Assembly: GCA_037969565.1 (NCBI GenBank) | Contig: JBBKXQ010000049.1 | Location: 39,959 to 103,958 of the forward strand | Length of the DNA: 64,000 bases | Source of the DNA: SZUA-35 sp037969565 | GTDB taxonomy: Bacteria; Actinomycetota; Acidimicrobiia; Acidimicrobiales; SZUA-35 | Direction of reading: 5' to 3' | Shown here: positions 41,636 to 50,232 of the stretch, piece after piece | Numbering within the stretch: position 1 is the first letter of the stretch | Layout: each line of letters opens with the position of its first letter | Position numbers and translations under genes: made by a program | Notes under the pieces: generated by a model | What the model was told of the DNA's origin: nothing | Seen by the model: only the letters and a program-made list of their open reading frames with translations | Databases searched by the model: none

Positions 41636-43333
41636 TCAGTCGGGCAGTTTCAGCGGGCCGATCTCTTCCCAGACGTCGCCCGGGCCGGGGTTGTCGGGAT
41701 GGGTGGTTCCGCCGAAGTGCGCGCTCACGCCCCACACTGCGTTCAGCGCCGTCTGCACCGCTCCCTCGGCCCATCCCGGAGTGAAGCTCACGTCGTCTCC
41801 GGCGAGGAAGATCCCCTGCTCGACAGCCGGTAGATCGCGTTGCATGAAGTGGCTGAACATGCGGTGGTTGTAGCGATAGTGGCCGGGTAACGCGCCCTTG
41901 AACGCGCCGAGGAAGTTGGGGTCAGCCTCCCAGCTGACGGTGATCGGGTCGCCGACGATGTGCGAGGCGATGTCGACCTCGGGATAGATCTTGCTCAGTG
42001 CGTCGATCGCCAGTTTCACCCGTTGCTCGACCGGAAGCGGCATCATTTTCAGGGCATCGCTCATCCAGGAATAGGTGAGGCACATCACGGCCGGCTTGTC
42101 CGGGCCGTTGTCGAACAAGTAGGTGCCGCGAGTCAGTCGATCGGTGAGTGTCATCGACATCACGTCGTGGCCGGTGATCGGGTCGGGATCTTTCCAGAAC
42201 GGGCGGTCGACCATGACGAATGTCTTCGAACTCTGCATGTAACGGGTGCGATCGAGAGCCATCCAGAGTTTGTGGCTGAAGAGCGATTCTTCGGTTTCGA
42301 TTGCGGTCGTGAGTAGCCAGCTCTGACAGGTGGCAATGACGGCATCGAAATGGTCGGTGCGTCCCCACCGGTCGGTGATCTCGAACGAGCCATCGTCGCC
42401 TCGGCGTATTCGGGTGACCCCGGGCCGGGGTGAACCGTCGTTCAATGACTGGAGGCTCGTGCCGTCGGGCCACGGCGTGCCACTCACGGCCAAACGCCAG
42501 AGCCCTTGCGGGAGCTGTTCGGCACCACCAACGATGAGGTGTTGCTTGTCGTCGGACTCGCTGACGTTCACTCGGAGTATCTCGAGCATCGAGTTCGGGA
42601 AATCTGAGTCCCACCCGCCGGTACCGAAGCCAACCTGACCGAAGACTTCCCGGTGTCGAAAGGTCAAGGCCCGAAAGGCCGTGGAGTGGGTGATGAAGTC
42701 GTAGAAGGTTCGTTCGTCCCACTTCTCGACGATGGGGTTCCAGATCTGCTTGATTCGGTCGACGTCTCGATCGGCAATCGCAGCGTGAAGATCGCTGAAG
42801 TCGGCTCCCTCCTCCAACGCGGCAAGGAACGCAGCGGCCACCTCCTGGAAGAGCGGCGGTAGATCGGCGGCGGATCGGGCGTAGTACCGCTCGCCTTCGA
42901 GATCGATCACCGTCGACCCGGCCGCTTCGGTGAGCGGGTTGGGGAACGGCTTGCGTTCGAGACCGAGAAGACCGACGTAGTAGTTGAAGGCTCTCGAAGA
43001 CTCAGGGAATCGCATGCCTCCGAGTTCGGCCACGATGTCGTCCGTGCCCTCGAATGGCTGCGACCGCAACCGGCCGCCGATCTGTCCGGCTTCGTAAAGA
43101 ACGGGGTGAAGCCCCAATTTCATGAGCTCGTGGCCGGCGACCAGCCCGGACACGCCGGCGCCCACCACGGCGATTCGCCGACCATGCCGCTCGGGCGGGA
43201 TCGAGCCGAGCCCGGCCGGATGACTCAGCCAGTCGTCGAACGCAAAGGGGAAATCGGGTCCGAACATCGACATCGGTTTGGTCGACGAGGTCTGGGCCGT
43301 CGGCGAGATCGGATTGGTGGGGATGTCGCTCAT
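41636..43333 (-). CDS. Flavin-containing amine oxidase (monoamine/L-amino-acid oxidase family)
   Basis: 565 residues. The dinucleotide-binding motif VVGAGVSGL is at residues 56-64, with the acidic ribose residue in LYEAG and a GGRLRS arginine motif after it. The FAD-contact segment ELGGMRFPESS and a C-terminal FLAGDDVSFTPGWAEGAVQTA close the fold. These are typical of flavin amine oxidases such as tryptophan 2-monooxygenase and bacterial L-amino-acid oxidases. It would oxidatively deaminate or decarboxylate an amine or amino acid with release of H2O2. It converges on the AcnX/racemase-family operon and is divergent from the TRAP transporter, so the island may share one nitrogenous substrate. 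Substrate unknown. Confidence 0.9.
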   Translation of the reverse strand: MSDIPTNPISPTAQTSSTKPMSMFGPDFPFAFDDWLSHPAGLGSIPPERHGRRIAVVGAGVSGLVAGHELMKLGLHPVLYEAGQIGGRLRSQPFEGTDDIVAELGGMRFPESSRAFNYYVGLLGLERKPFPNPLTEAAGSTVIDLEGERYYARSAADLPPLFQEVAAAFLAALEEGADFSDLHAAIADRDVDRIKQIWNPIVEKWDERTFYDFITHSTAFRALTFRHREVFGQVGFGTGGWDSDFPNSMLEILRVNVSESDDKQHLIVGGAEQLPQGLWRLAVSGTPWPDGTSLQSLNDGSPRPGVTRIRRGDDGSFEITDRWGRTDHFDAVIATCQSWLLTTAIETEESLFSHKLWMALDRTRYMQSSKTFVMVDRPFWKDPDPITGHDVMSMTLTDRLTRGTYLFDNGPDKPAVMCLTYSWMSDALKMMPLPVEQRVKLAIDALSKIYPEVDIASHIVGDPITVSWEADPNFLGAFKGALPGHYRYNHRMFSHFMQRDLPAVEQGIFLAGDDVSFTPGWAEGAVQTALNAVWGVSAHFGGTTHPDNPGPGDVWEEIGPLKLPD

Positions 43334-43653
43334 GTCGGTCTCACTGGCATCGATGTCACGAGCGCATTCTGGAGGAGGGGGTCGTCGCTCCCACCCCCGG
43401 TGCCCAGCGGGCGAGTGATTCGACCTGAATCACATCGCACTTCGACAACAATGTTTCGTTGCGGTTGACCGATCGCCTCTCGGCGACTTTGATGCTTCCG
43501 CCGGATCAGACCGCCGGCTCCGAACGTCGGGGGTCATACCCGGCCATCCCACCCAGACCAGCTCATCCAGATCAGCTCACCGGACCACGCACCGAGAAGG
43601 GACCGTGTTCTTGAAGTTTGCGCCGCCGCTCCCCGTCCAGGATCAAACCGCGA
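43334..43653. other. 320-bp divergent intergenic region, no gene
   Basis: Lies between the divergent amine oxidase and TRAP small-permease starts and should hold both promoters. No Shine-Dalgarno-led ORF of credible composition is present. The only structure I see is an imperfect 14-bp direct repeat (ccagaccagctcat then ccagatcagctcac, 43553-43580). No convincing -35/-10 pair or palindrome found. Confidence 0.6.
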
Positions 43654-44481
43654 ATGTCTGAATCGACCGTGCCTGAATCGATCTCCAACGCGCCGGTTCG
43701 GTCGCAGGAAGCGACCTGGCTGACCCGTCTGCATCCCCTCGGTTGGGTTGCGGCTGCGTTGCTCGTCGGTGGCGTGCTGTTCCAGATCGTCGGCACACGC
43801 TTTCTCATCGGCAACCTGCTCTGGTGGCATTGGGTCGTACTGATCGGCACCGTTGCCGCGTCCTCCAGCGTCACCGTCATGAACACGATCCGAGTCGTCT
43901 TCGAGAAGATCCCCGACATCACGGGAGCCATCGTCTGGCGGCTGGCCTGGCTCATCTTCGTGGTCCAGCTGTTCAATGTGGTGACTCGGTACACGAACAA
44001 TTGGTTCGAGCGGGACATTCTCTACGGTCAGAGCACCAGCCTCGCCTGGATGACCTTCGGTCTGCTTTTCCTGCTCGGCGTGAACTACGGGGTCAAGGCC
44101 GGCGTCAATCCTCGGATCGACTTCTGGTGGGCGGATTTCTCGGCCAAGAAGAAGGCCTGGCTCGATTTCACGCTTCACTGCACGCTTTTCCTGCCATTTC
44201 TCTTCATGGGAGCTCGGCTGCTCGTCGGGTATGCCACGACATCGCTCGGCCGAAAACGGGACGGCTCTTGGCCCGACGGCTGGGCCGTCTGGAACAGCTG
44301 GGAGCAATCCGGCGATGCCGATCAACTCCCGGTCGGTCCGATCAAGGCGTTCATCCTGGTCGGGGTGAGCCTGTTTGCAATTCAGATTCTGGCCGAGACG
44401 ATCAAGATGGGCTTCGTGATGATGGGCCGAGATGACCTGGCCGAGGTCAAGGCCTCCGACGCTCCCTTGCGGGTCGAGTAA
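43654..44481 (+). CDS. TRAP transporter small permease subunit (DctQ family)
   Basis: 275 residues from the ATG at 43654. Hydrophobic segments (about residues 27-47, 52-70, 84-103, 120-137, 165-185 and 227-250) form the DctQ-type membrane protein, longer than the usual 170-190 residues because of an insert of about 60 residues between helices. The motif NPRIDFWWADFS is typical of DctQ proteins associated with TakP/7TM-type large permeases. It is the small membrane subunit of a sodium-driven, binding-protein-dependent importer. Followed after 2 bp by the large subunit gene. Confidence 0.9.
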   Translation: MSESTVPESISNAPVRSQEATWLTRLHPLGWVAAALLVGGVLFQIVGTRFLIGNLLWWHWVVLIGTVAASSSVTVMNTIRVVFEKIPDITGAIVWRLAWLIFVVQLFNVVTRYTNNWFERDILYGQSTSLAWMTFGLLFLLGVNYGVKAGVNPRIDFWWADFSAKKKAWLDFTLHCTLFLPFLFMGARLLVGYATTSLGRKRDGSWPDGWAVWNSWEQSGDADQLPVGPIKAFILVGVSLFAIQILAETIKMGFVMMGRDDLAEVKASDAPLRVE

Positions 44482-44483
44482 CA

Positions 44484-46031
44484 ATGGATCTCGGAGTCTT
44501 TCTCTCACTGATCATGTTCTTGGTGTTCATGGCCATGATCCTCACCGGCTACAACGTTGCCTTCTCGTTCGCTTCCACGGCTTTGCTGTTCGCGTTCGTC
44601 GGCGACCTCACGGGCGACTTCAACGTGAACACGCTCGGGGTGTTGCCCTCTCGCTGGGCGGCTTCCCTGGAGAGCACCGATCTCCTCGCTGTCCCACTGT
44701 TCGTCTTGATGGGAGCCGTCCTCGAACGATCGGGATTGGCCGAACGGTTGCTCAATGCGTTCGGCCTCTTGATGGGGCCGTTACGGGGCGGCGTGGCGGC
44801 TGCCGTGATCATCGTCGGAACGTTGTTGGCAGCGGCGACGGGTGTGGTTGCCGCCACAGTCATCGTGATGGGCCTGCTGTCGCTCCCCGCCATGATTCGC
44901 CTCGGCTATGACCACAAGTTGGCCACCGGTGCGATCACGGCGTCGGGCACGTTGGCTCAGCTCCTGCCGCCGTCGATCGTCTTGATCCTGCTGGCCTCGG
45001 AGCTCGGCGTTGGTATTCTCGGCCTGTTCGCGGGGGCGCTCATTCCCGGTCTCATGCTTTCGGGTCTGTACATTCTCTACGTACTCGGAATCTCGTTTCT
45101 GAAGCCCGAAGTCGGGCCTGCCATGCCGATCGAGATGCGTCAGTTGAAGGGCAATCCCGGGGTCCGAGCAGCCATCTTCATCGGCCTGTGCCTCGGAGCC
45201 ATCGTCGGGCTCGTGTTGCTGCTCATCAGCCCCTCGATCGTTCCGATCGGCTTTCTCTGCACCTTTGTGGTGGCGTTTCTGATCGTCTACTTCGGCAACA
45301 TGTTGGCCACCGAGGTCCTCGTTTCGGTGGTGCCGGTGATCGTGCTGATCATGGGTGTGCTGATCTCGATCTTCCAGGGCGTGGCCACGCCGTCGGAGTC
45401 GGGCGCCGTCGGAGTGTTCGGGGCGTTGATCCTCGCCTGTCTCAACTATGTCTTCGACCGGATCCTCGTGAACGAGGGGGCGGAGCATCTCGACCCGCAA
45501 TGGCGTCTCACCACGAAGGCTCTGCACGAGGCCGGGCAGTCGACGGCGAACATCACCATCCTGGTCATGACCCTCCTGTTCTCGTCCACCTTCTTCAGCG
45601 TGATGTTCTTTCAGCTCGGCGGATCCGATCAGACCGCCGAGTGGCTGAAGAGTGTCGGTGGAGGCAAGACCGGCTTCGTCATCATCGCGATGATCGCGGT
45701 GTTCCTTCTCGGCATCAATCTCGAATTTCTCGAGATCACCTTCATCGTCGTGCCGATCTTCGTTCCGGCCATGGAGTTGCTGCAGTTCTCCCAATTCGAC
45801 AAGGTCTGGTTTGCCGTTCTCATGGCCGTCAACCTCAACATGGCCTTCATCTCGCCACCGGTCGGGTTCTCGCTCTTCTACTTGCAGAGCGTTGCCCCAC
45901 CCGAAGTGAAAACCGCAGACATTCACAAGGGTGCAATTCCGTTCATGGTGCTGCAGGGGTTTGCACTGGTGATTCTCGGTTTCGTACCGGCGATCACCGA
46001 ATTCTCGTACCGGACCTTCAGCTTGAACTGA
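44484..46031 (+). CDS. TRAP transporter large permease subunit (DctM family)
   Basis: 515 residues with 12-14 hydrophobic segments spread along the whole length. It resembles DctM subunits of the mannitol/chloroaromatic or alpha-keto-acid (TakM) type: an elongated loop (PEVGPAMPIEMRQLKGNPG) near the middle, the GVATPSESGAVGV motif near residue 300, and the C-terminal MAFISPPVGFSLFYLQ signature. It forms the Na+-coupled translocation path together with the small permease, taking ligand from the binding protein encoded next. ATG 2 bp after the small-permease stop indicates one operon. Confidence 0.94.
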   Translation: MDLGVFLSLIMFLVFMAMILTGYNVAFSFASTALLFAFVGDLTGDFNVNTLGVLPSRWAASLESTDLLAVPLFVLMGAVLERSGLAERLLNAFGLLMGPLRGGVAAAVIIVGTLLAAATGVVAATVIVMGLLSLPAMIRLGYDHKLATGAITASGTLAQLLPPSIVLILLASELGVGILGLFAGALIPGLMLSGLYILYVLGISFLKPEVGPAMPIEMRQLKGNPGVRAAIFIGLCLGAIVGLVLLLISPSIVPIGFLCTFVVAFLIVYFGNMLATEVLVSVVPVIVLIMGVLISIFQGVATPSESGAVGVFGALILACLNYVFDRILVNEGAEHLDPQWRLTTKALHEAGQSTANITILVMTLLFSSTFFSVMFFQLGGSDQTAEWLKSVGGGKTGFVIIAMIAVFLLGINLEFLEITFIVVPIFVPAMELLQFSQFDKVWFAVLMAVNLNMAFISPPVGFSLFYLQSVAPPEVKTADIHKGAIPFMVLQGFALVILGFVPAITEFSYRTFSLN

Positions 46032-46086
46032 AGCCACAACAGTCAGACACAACCAAACAAACAAACAAACAAGGGGAGAAATCAGA

Positions 46087-47310
46087 ATGACGACTACCGA
46101 AGAACCGATTTCCATCGACCTGAATCGTCGGTCATTTCTCGGCAAAGCCGGTGTTGGGGTCGCCGGCTTCGCCGCTTCCGGAGCGCTGCTTGCCGCGTGT
46201 AGTAGTGACAGCAGTGACTCGGCCAGCCCCGATTCGACCGATTCGGGAGGCTCGGGAACCACCAGCGCGTCCGGTACCGACAGCGGGGAGTCGGTCACAC
46301 TGAGCCAGGACGCCCCCGAGTTCGAATACGAGATGGGTACGAGCTGGCCGACCTCGTTGGTCACGCTGTTCGGCGCCGCTCAGACATTCGCCGAGCAGGT
46401 GGGTCGGCTCACCGAAGGCAAGTTCAAGATCAATGCCCGGCCTGCCGGTGAGATCGTGGGCGGCCTCGATGTTCTCCAGGCTGTTCGCGACGGCGGCATG
46501 GAAATGGGTCACACCGCCTCCTACTACTACACGGGTCTCAGCCCGATCCAGCAGTTCGGCACGGCCGTGCCGTTCGGCCTCAATCAGCGTCAACAGAATG
46601 CATGGCTCTACGAGGGTGGCGGCCTCGAAGTGCTCAACGAGTTCTACGCGGAGGAGCACGGGATCATTGCCTTCCCGGCGGGGGGAACCGGTTGCCAGAT
46701 GGGGGGCTGGTTCACCAAGGAGATCAACACGGTCGCCGATCTGCAGGGGCTCAAGATGCGTATCCCCGGCATCGCGGGCCAAGTGCTCGCCAATCTGGGC
46801 GGCGAGCAGGTCTCTGTCGCCGGTGGTGAGATCCTCACCTCGATCGAAACCGGTGCGATCGATGCGGCCGAATTCGTCGGGCCCACCGACGATCTCATTC
46901 TCGGCCTCGACCAGCTCGGCAGCGATTTGTATTACTACCACCCAGGTTGGTGGGAGCCAGGCACCGCACTCGAAGTCCAAATGCCGCTCGACCTCTGGAA
47001 TGAACTGCCTGCGCAGTACCAAGCAGCGATCGAGAACGCAGCGGCGTACGCCAACATCAAGACGATGGCCCTGTACGACGTCCTGAACCAACGAGATCTC
47101 CAGGTCGTCAAGGGGTTCGCCTCCATTCGGGAGTTCTCCCCCGAGTTGATGGCGGCATTCAAGGCCGAGACCGAGAATGTGCTCGACTCGATCGCCGCCG
47201 AAGACGCCCGGTTCGCCGCCATTCTCGGCCCATGGCGGGATTTCCGCGACGGTATCTCCGAGTGGTTCGGTCTGGCTGAGCGCTCCTATCTGGATCAGCA
47301 AACGGCCTGA
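46087..47310 (+). CDS. TRAP transporter substrate-binding protein (DctP), Tat-exported lipoprotein
   Basis: 407 residues. The N-terminus has a twin-arginine motif (NRRSFLGKAG, residues 15-24) followed by a hydrophobic stretch and a lipobox (LLAACSS, Cys at about residue 38), then a Ser/Thr/Asp/Gly-rich linker. It should be exported folded and anchored to the membrane. The mature part has the DctP fold: EMGTSWPTSL, GGLDVLQAVRDGGMEMG, LQGLKMRIPGIAGQV and DAAEFVGPTDD, close to the TakP alpha-keto-acid-binding type. A clear ribosome-binding site (ggggag) precedes the ATG. The 55-bp gap after the permease gene contains a caaa repeat. The ligand may be a 2-oxo- or 2-hydroxyacid, by analogy only. 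Confidence 0.92.
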   Translation: MTTTEEPISIDLNRRSFLGKAGVGVAGFAASGALLAACSSDSSDSASPDSTDSGGSGTTSASGTDSGESVTLSQDAPEFEYEMGTSWPTSLVTLFGAAQTFAEQVGRLTEGKFKINARPAGEIVGGLDVLQAVRDGGMEMGHTASYYYTGLSPIQQFGTAVPFGLNQRQQNAWLYEGGGLEVLNEFYAEEHGIIAFPAGGTGCQMGGWFTKEINTVADLQGLKMRIPGIAGQVLANLGGEQVSVAGGEILTSIETGAIDAAEFVGPTDDLILGLDQLGSDLYYYHPGWWEPGTALEVQMPLDLWNELPAQYQAAIENAAAYANIKTMALYDVLNQRDLQVVKGFASIREFSPELMAAFKAETENVLDSIAAEDARFAAILGPWRDFRDGISEWFGLAERSYLDQQTA

Positions 47311-47321
47311 CCGTCTCAGAG

Positions 47322-47348
47322 TCTGCCGACGGCAGATACTGTTTTGTT
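47322..47348 (+). terminator. Candidate intrinsic terminator of the TRAP operon
   Basis: A 6-bp perfect stem tctgcc/ggcaga (47322-47327 with 47331-47336, loop gac) lies 12 bp after the binding-protein stop and is followed by the T-rich tactgttttgtt. The stem is short but the hairpin-plus-T-run layout fits Rho-independent termination. Confidence 0.6.
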
Positions 47349-47428
47349 CCGAGTCCCGCAGTCGCGAGCATCCCTCCGCTTGCTTCTGCGGGGCTCACCA
47401 CTTTCCGATCGACCAATGATGTCGTGCT

Positions 47429-47890
47429 TCAGGAACGACCCGCCGTCGAGCCGACTGCAATGGCGCTCATTGCGGCCTCCGAACTCTTGGCCACGGTGAA
47501 TTGTTGCGAGCCGATGATCCAGTCATTGGCCAGCATTGTTCCGCCGGTCCGTGTGATCGTCACATCCGCCTCGAGACGTTCCGAGAACTCGACGGCGTAC
47601 TGGCGAATCTTGCTTGCCCGTAAGAAGACGATGCCGCGACTGGTCTGCGCCAGTGCCCGGTAGTCAGTGGTGGCGTTGGCTGCGATCGCAGCAGCGGCCA
47701 TCCCGATGGCCACGCGGCTGATCCACGTTTCGAAGCCGACGGCCGACGCGATCCCGACGAGGGCCACGAAGGCGGCGAGGGCGTAAAGCGGCATCAGACG
47801 ATGTCGACGCCACATGAACGCAACCATTTCAACGGTTTCGCCCGGGTCGAGGCGGCGCTGGACCGATCGGAGGAGGACGCGATAGCGCAC
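47429..47890 (-). CDS. Small membrane protein with PH-like tail, unknown function
   Basis: 153 residues from the GTG at 47890. A short basic N-terminal segment (LRSVQRRLDPGETVEMVAFMWRRHR), two hydrophobic helices (about residues 33-50 and 55-75) and a C-terminal beta-rich part with alternating polar residues resemble bacterial membrane PH-domain proteins. The GTG is two bases after the stop of the GntR regulator gene on the same strand, so it is translated from the regulator's transcript. Role unknown. Confidence 0.65.
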   Translation of the reverse strand: MRYRVLLRSVQRRLDPGETVEMVAFMWRRHRLMPLYALAAFVALVGIASAVGFETWISRVAIGMAAAAIAANATTDYRALAQTSRGIVFLRASKIRQYAVEFSERLEADVTITRTGGTMLANDWIIGSQQFTVAKSSEAAMSAIAVGSTAGRS

Positions 47891-47892
47891 CG

Positions 47893-48609
47893 TCAGGACC
47901 TCTGGGCGAACTGGCGGCGAACGGTCAATCGTGCTTCTTCGAGATGGGCGCCGAGGGCCTGCGCTGCTCGATCGGGATCATGATCGGCGATGGCGTCGAT
48001 GATGGCCCCGTGTTCACCCCGGTCGCCCTGTATCTCTGGCCGGGTGTGGGTGAGGTAACGCATCATCAACAGTGTTTGATCTGCGAGACGTTCCCAGGCC
48101 TCGCTCAATCGTTGGTGGGCGGCCAGAGAAACGATGGTGCGGTGCAGTCGCATGTCGGCTTCGCCGACTTGGTCAGCGTTCCCGTCGAGGAGCGCGGTCC
48201 CGATGGCGGTGAGGTCGGAACGCATTCGCCCGACATCGTCGGGCCGAGCGTTGATCGTCGCCTTTCGCACGGCCAGCTCCTCGAGTGCGAGCCTCAATGA
48301 GTACAGCTCGTCGACGTCCTCGGCGGTGAGTTCGACCACGAAACTGCCGCGCCGGTTCTTGATCAACACCAAGCCCGATCGTTCGAGGTCGGCCAATGCG
48401 TCACGCACCGGGCCCCGGCTGGTGCCGAAGCGGGCGGCCAACTCGGTTTCGACCAGTCGCTGACCGGGTGCCACCTCACCGGAGAGGATCATGTTCCGGA
48501 TTTCGATGGTCACTGCAGCCCGCAATTCGAGACGAACGATTTCATTCGGACTCGCGATTTCGTGCGTCGTCACTGATTCCTGCGTCGTCACTGATTCCTG
48601 CGTTGTCAT
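47893..48609 (-). CDS. FCD-type GntR transcriptional regulator, probable glycolate operon controller
   Basis: 238 residues. After an 18-residue tail made of a repeat (TTQESVTTQESVTTHE), a winged helix (about residues 26-95) contains the recognition helix SRGPVRDAL. An FCD ligand-binding domain (about 105-230) has the metal/ligand residues of the FadR/GlcC/LldR group. It is divergent from glcD and separated by 99 bp that hold a palindrome at 48681, so it most likely represses or activates the glycolate genes in response to glycolate or a related hydroxyacid. A strong gggaggga ribosome-binding site precedes its ATG at 48609. Which ligand it binds is inferred. Confidence 0.9.
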   Translation of the reverse strand: MTTQESVTTQESVTTHEIASPNEIVRLELRAAVTIEIRNMILSGEVAPGQRLVETELAARFGTSRGPVRDALADLERSGLVLIKNRRGSFVVELTAEDVDELYSLRLALEELAVRKATINARPDDVGRMRSDLTAIGTALLDGNADQVGEADMRLHRTIVSLAAHQRLSEAWERLADQTLLMMRYLTHTRPEIQGDRGEHGAIIDAIADHDPDRAAQALGAHLEEARLTVRRQFAQRS

Positions 48610-48610
48610 T
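48563..48610. repeat. Tandem 18-bp repeat inside the regulator's 5' end
   Basis: tgcgtcgtcactgattcc is repeated at 48563 and 48581, followed by a partial copy tgcgttgtcatt. It lies within the first codons of the minus-strand GntR gene and encodes the N-terminal TTQESV units. The period is a multiple of three, so the frame is kept. Confidence 0.9.
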
Positions 48611-48651
48611 GTCTCCCTCCCGATCCTTCCTCCCGATCACGAACGCGCGAC

Positions 48652-48657
48652 TTGACC
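48652..48657 (+). promoter_or_regulatory. Candidate -35 of the glcD promoter
   Basis: ttgacc lies 17 bp upstream of tacctt (48675-48680), the candidate -10 hexamer, giving canonical sigma-70 spacing. The -10 box matches consensus at three of six positions. A start site would fall near or within the palindrome at 48681-48690, about 20 bp upstream of the glcD GTG. Confidence 0.5.
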
Positions 48658-48680
48658 GACGGAGAGACTACACCTACCTT

Positions 48681-48690
48681 CTGTTAACAG
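48681..48690. promoter_or_regulatory. Candidate GntR operator, palindrome ctgttaacag
   Basis: The perfect 10-bp palindrome lies directly downstream of the candidate -10 box (48675-48680) and 6 bp upstream of the glcD ribosome-binding site aggag (48696-48700). FCD-family GntR proteins bind short near-palindromes of TGT/TGGT half-sites. A bound regulator here would block transcription initiation at glcD and also lies in front of the divergent gntR gene, consistent with autoregulation. Confidence 0.5.
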
Positions 48691-48708
48691 TCGACAGGAG
48701 TCCCGCCC

Positions 48709-50232
48709 GTGTCATCGATCCTCGACCGACTGAAGTCGGCCGCACCGTTCATGAATCCGCGCGTTGCGGTGCGCTTCGGCGGTTCTCGGGCCGAACAGCC
48801 CGTCGATCCCGTCGTGCGTGACCTCGTGGCTGCGTTGTCCTCGGACCGAGTGAGAATCGATGGCGCCGAACGTGCTCTGTTGAGCCACGACGCTTCTGTG
48901 TTCGATGGTGGGGTGGCGGGCCCGGTGTGCTTTCCGACGACCACCGCCGAGGTCCAAGCCGTCATGGAGGTGGCGTTGCGTCACGGTCGATCGATCGTGC
49001 CTCGGGGCGCCGGCACGGGTCTCGCCGGCGGAGCCATTCCGCTCGGCGCGCCGATTGTGGTGGTCGTCACGAAGATGAATCGGATTCTCGAGGTCGATCT
49101 CGACAACCGGGTGGCATGGGTCGAGCCAGGCGTGGTCAATCTCGACCTCACGAAGCAGCTTCGTCCGCTCGGCTTCCATTTCGCTCCGGATCCGTCGAGC
49201 CAGCAGGTCTGCACCATCGGCGGCAACGTGGCGAACAACTCTGGTGGTCCCCATTGCTTGGCCTACGGAGTCACCGACGCCCATGTCGTCGCCATCGAGG
49301 TGGTTCTCGCCTCGGGTGAGACGGTGCTGCTCGGAGGACTCGGTCCCCAAGATCACGGCTTGGATCTGCGAGGTGCGTTCATCGGCAGCGAGGGCACGCT
49401 CGGAATCGCCACGAAGGTGGCCGTTCGGCTCACCAAGAATCCGCCGGAAGTTCGCACCCTCCTCCTGTCGTTCGCGTCCGTCCGTGATGCGGCCAACACT
49501 GTCAGCGCAGTCATCGCCGCCGGCATCGTTCCGGCCGCCATGGAGGTGATGGACCAGCGCATCACGATTGCGGTCGAGAACTTCGTCAAGGCCGGATACC
49601 CGCTGGATGCAGCCGCAGTGTTGCTGGCTGAAGTCGAGGGGTTGGCTGATGGCGTGGAGATCGATGCCAAACAGATCGAGGCGATCGGGCGAGACCACCA
49701 TGCCACCGAGGTGCGCCTGGCGCAGTCGGAGGAGGAACGAGCGCTGCTCTGGAAGGGGCGCAAGACCGCCTTCGGCGCCGTGGCTCAGATCAAACCCGAC
49801 TATTACTTGCACGACACCGTGGTGCCTCGATCGGCGCTGGCCGATGTATTGGAGCAGATCTACGACATCGCCGACCGCCACGATCTGATCGTGATGAACG
49901 TCTTTCATGCCGGCGACGGCAACCTCCATCCGCTTCTGCTCTTCGATCGTCGTATCGAAGGTGAACTGGATCGAGTTCACGCCGCCGGGGCCGAGATCCT
50001 CACGGCGTCGCTCGACGCCGGTGGAGTGCTCTCCGGCGAGCACGGCATCGGAGTGGAGAAGCAGCAGTACATGGATCGCTTGTTCACGAGCGACGATCTC
50101 GACCATCAGAACCGGTTGCGTCATGCGTTCGATCCGAGCTGTCGGACGAACCCCGGGAAGGTGCTGCCGATGGGACATTCGTGCGCCGATATTCAGGCGT
50201 TGCGGTCGGTGCCGAGGGATGTGTGGGGATGA
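48709..50232 (+). CDS. glcD: Glycolate oxidase FAD subunit GlcD
   Basis: 507 residues from the GTG at 48709, supported by aggag 8 bp upstream. It has the vanillyl-alcohol-oxidase-type FAD domain (PRGAGTGLAGGA near residues 98-109, NVANNSGG, GSEGTLGI) and the FAD-linked oxidase C-domain with the metal/substrate motifs HAGDGNLHP and GEHGIGVEK. GlcD is the catalytic subunit that oxidises glycolate (or D-lactate) to the 2-oxoacid, passing electrons to GlcE/GlcF and the respiratory chain at the membrane. The complete glcDEF order plus glcB and glcG makes the glycolate assignment strong. Its TGA overlaps the ATG of glcE. Confidence 0.94.
   Translation: MSSILDRLKSAAPFMNPRVAVRFGGSRAEQPVDPVVRDLVAALSSDRVRIDGAERALLSHDASVFDGGVAGPVCFPTTTAEVQAVMEVALRHGRSIVPRGAGTGLAGGAIPLGAPIVVVVTKMNRILEVDLDNRVAWVEPGVVNLDLTKQLRPLGFHFAPDPSSQQVCTIGGNVANNSGGPHCLAYGVTDAHVVAIEVVLASGETVLLGGLGPQDHGLDLRGAFIGSEGTLGIATKVAVRLTKNPPEVRTLLLSFASVRDAANTVSAVIAAGIVPAAMEVMDQRITIAVENFVKAGYPLDAAAVLLAEVEGLADGVEIDAKQIEAIGRDHHATEVRLAQSEEERALLWKGRKTAFGAVAQIKPDYYLHDTVVPRSALADVLEQIYDIADRHDLIVMNVFHAGDGNLHPLLLFDRRIEGELDRVHAAGAEILTASLDAGGVLSGEHGIGVEKQQYMDRLFTSDDLDHQNRLRHAFDPSCRTNPGKVLPMGHSCADIQALRSVPRDVWG

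Noticed and set aside
44781..46364. 527-residue frame opposite the TRAP large permease and binding protein
   Set aside because: The translation is His/Asp/Gln/Arg-rich with no domain; it is the complement of two well-supported TRAP genes.
48712..50178. 488-residue frame opposite glcD
   Set aside because: It is the complementary shadow of glcD; His/Arg/Asp-rich with no recognisable domain, while glcD has full motifs and operon context.
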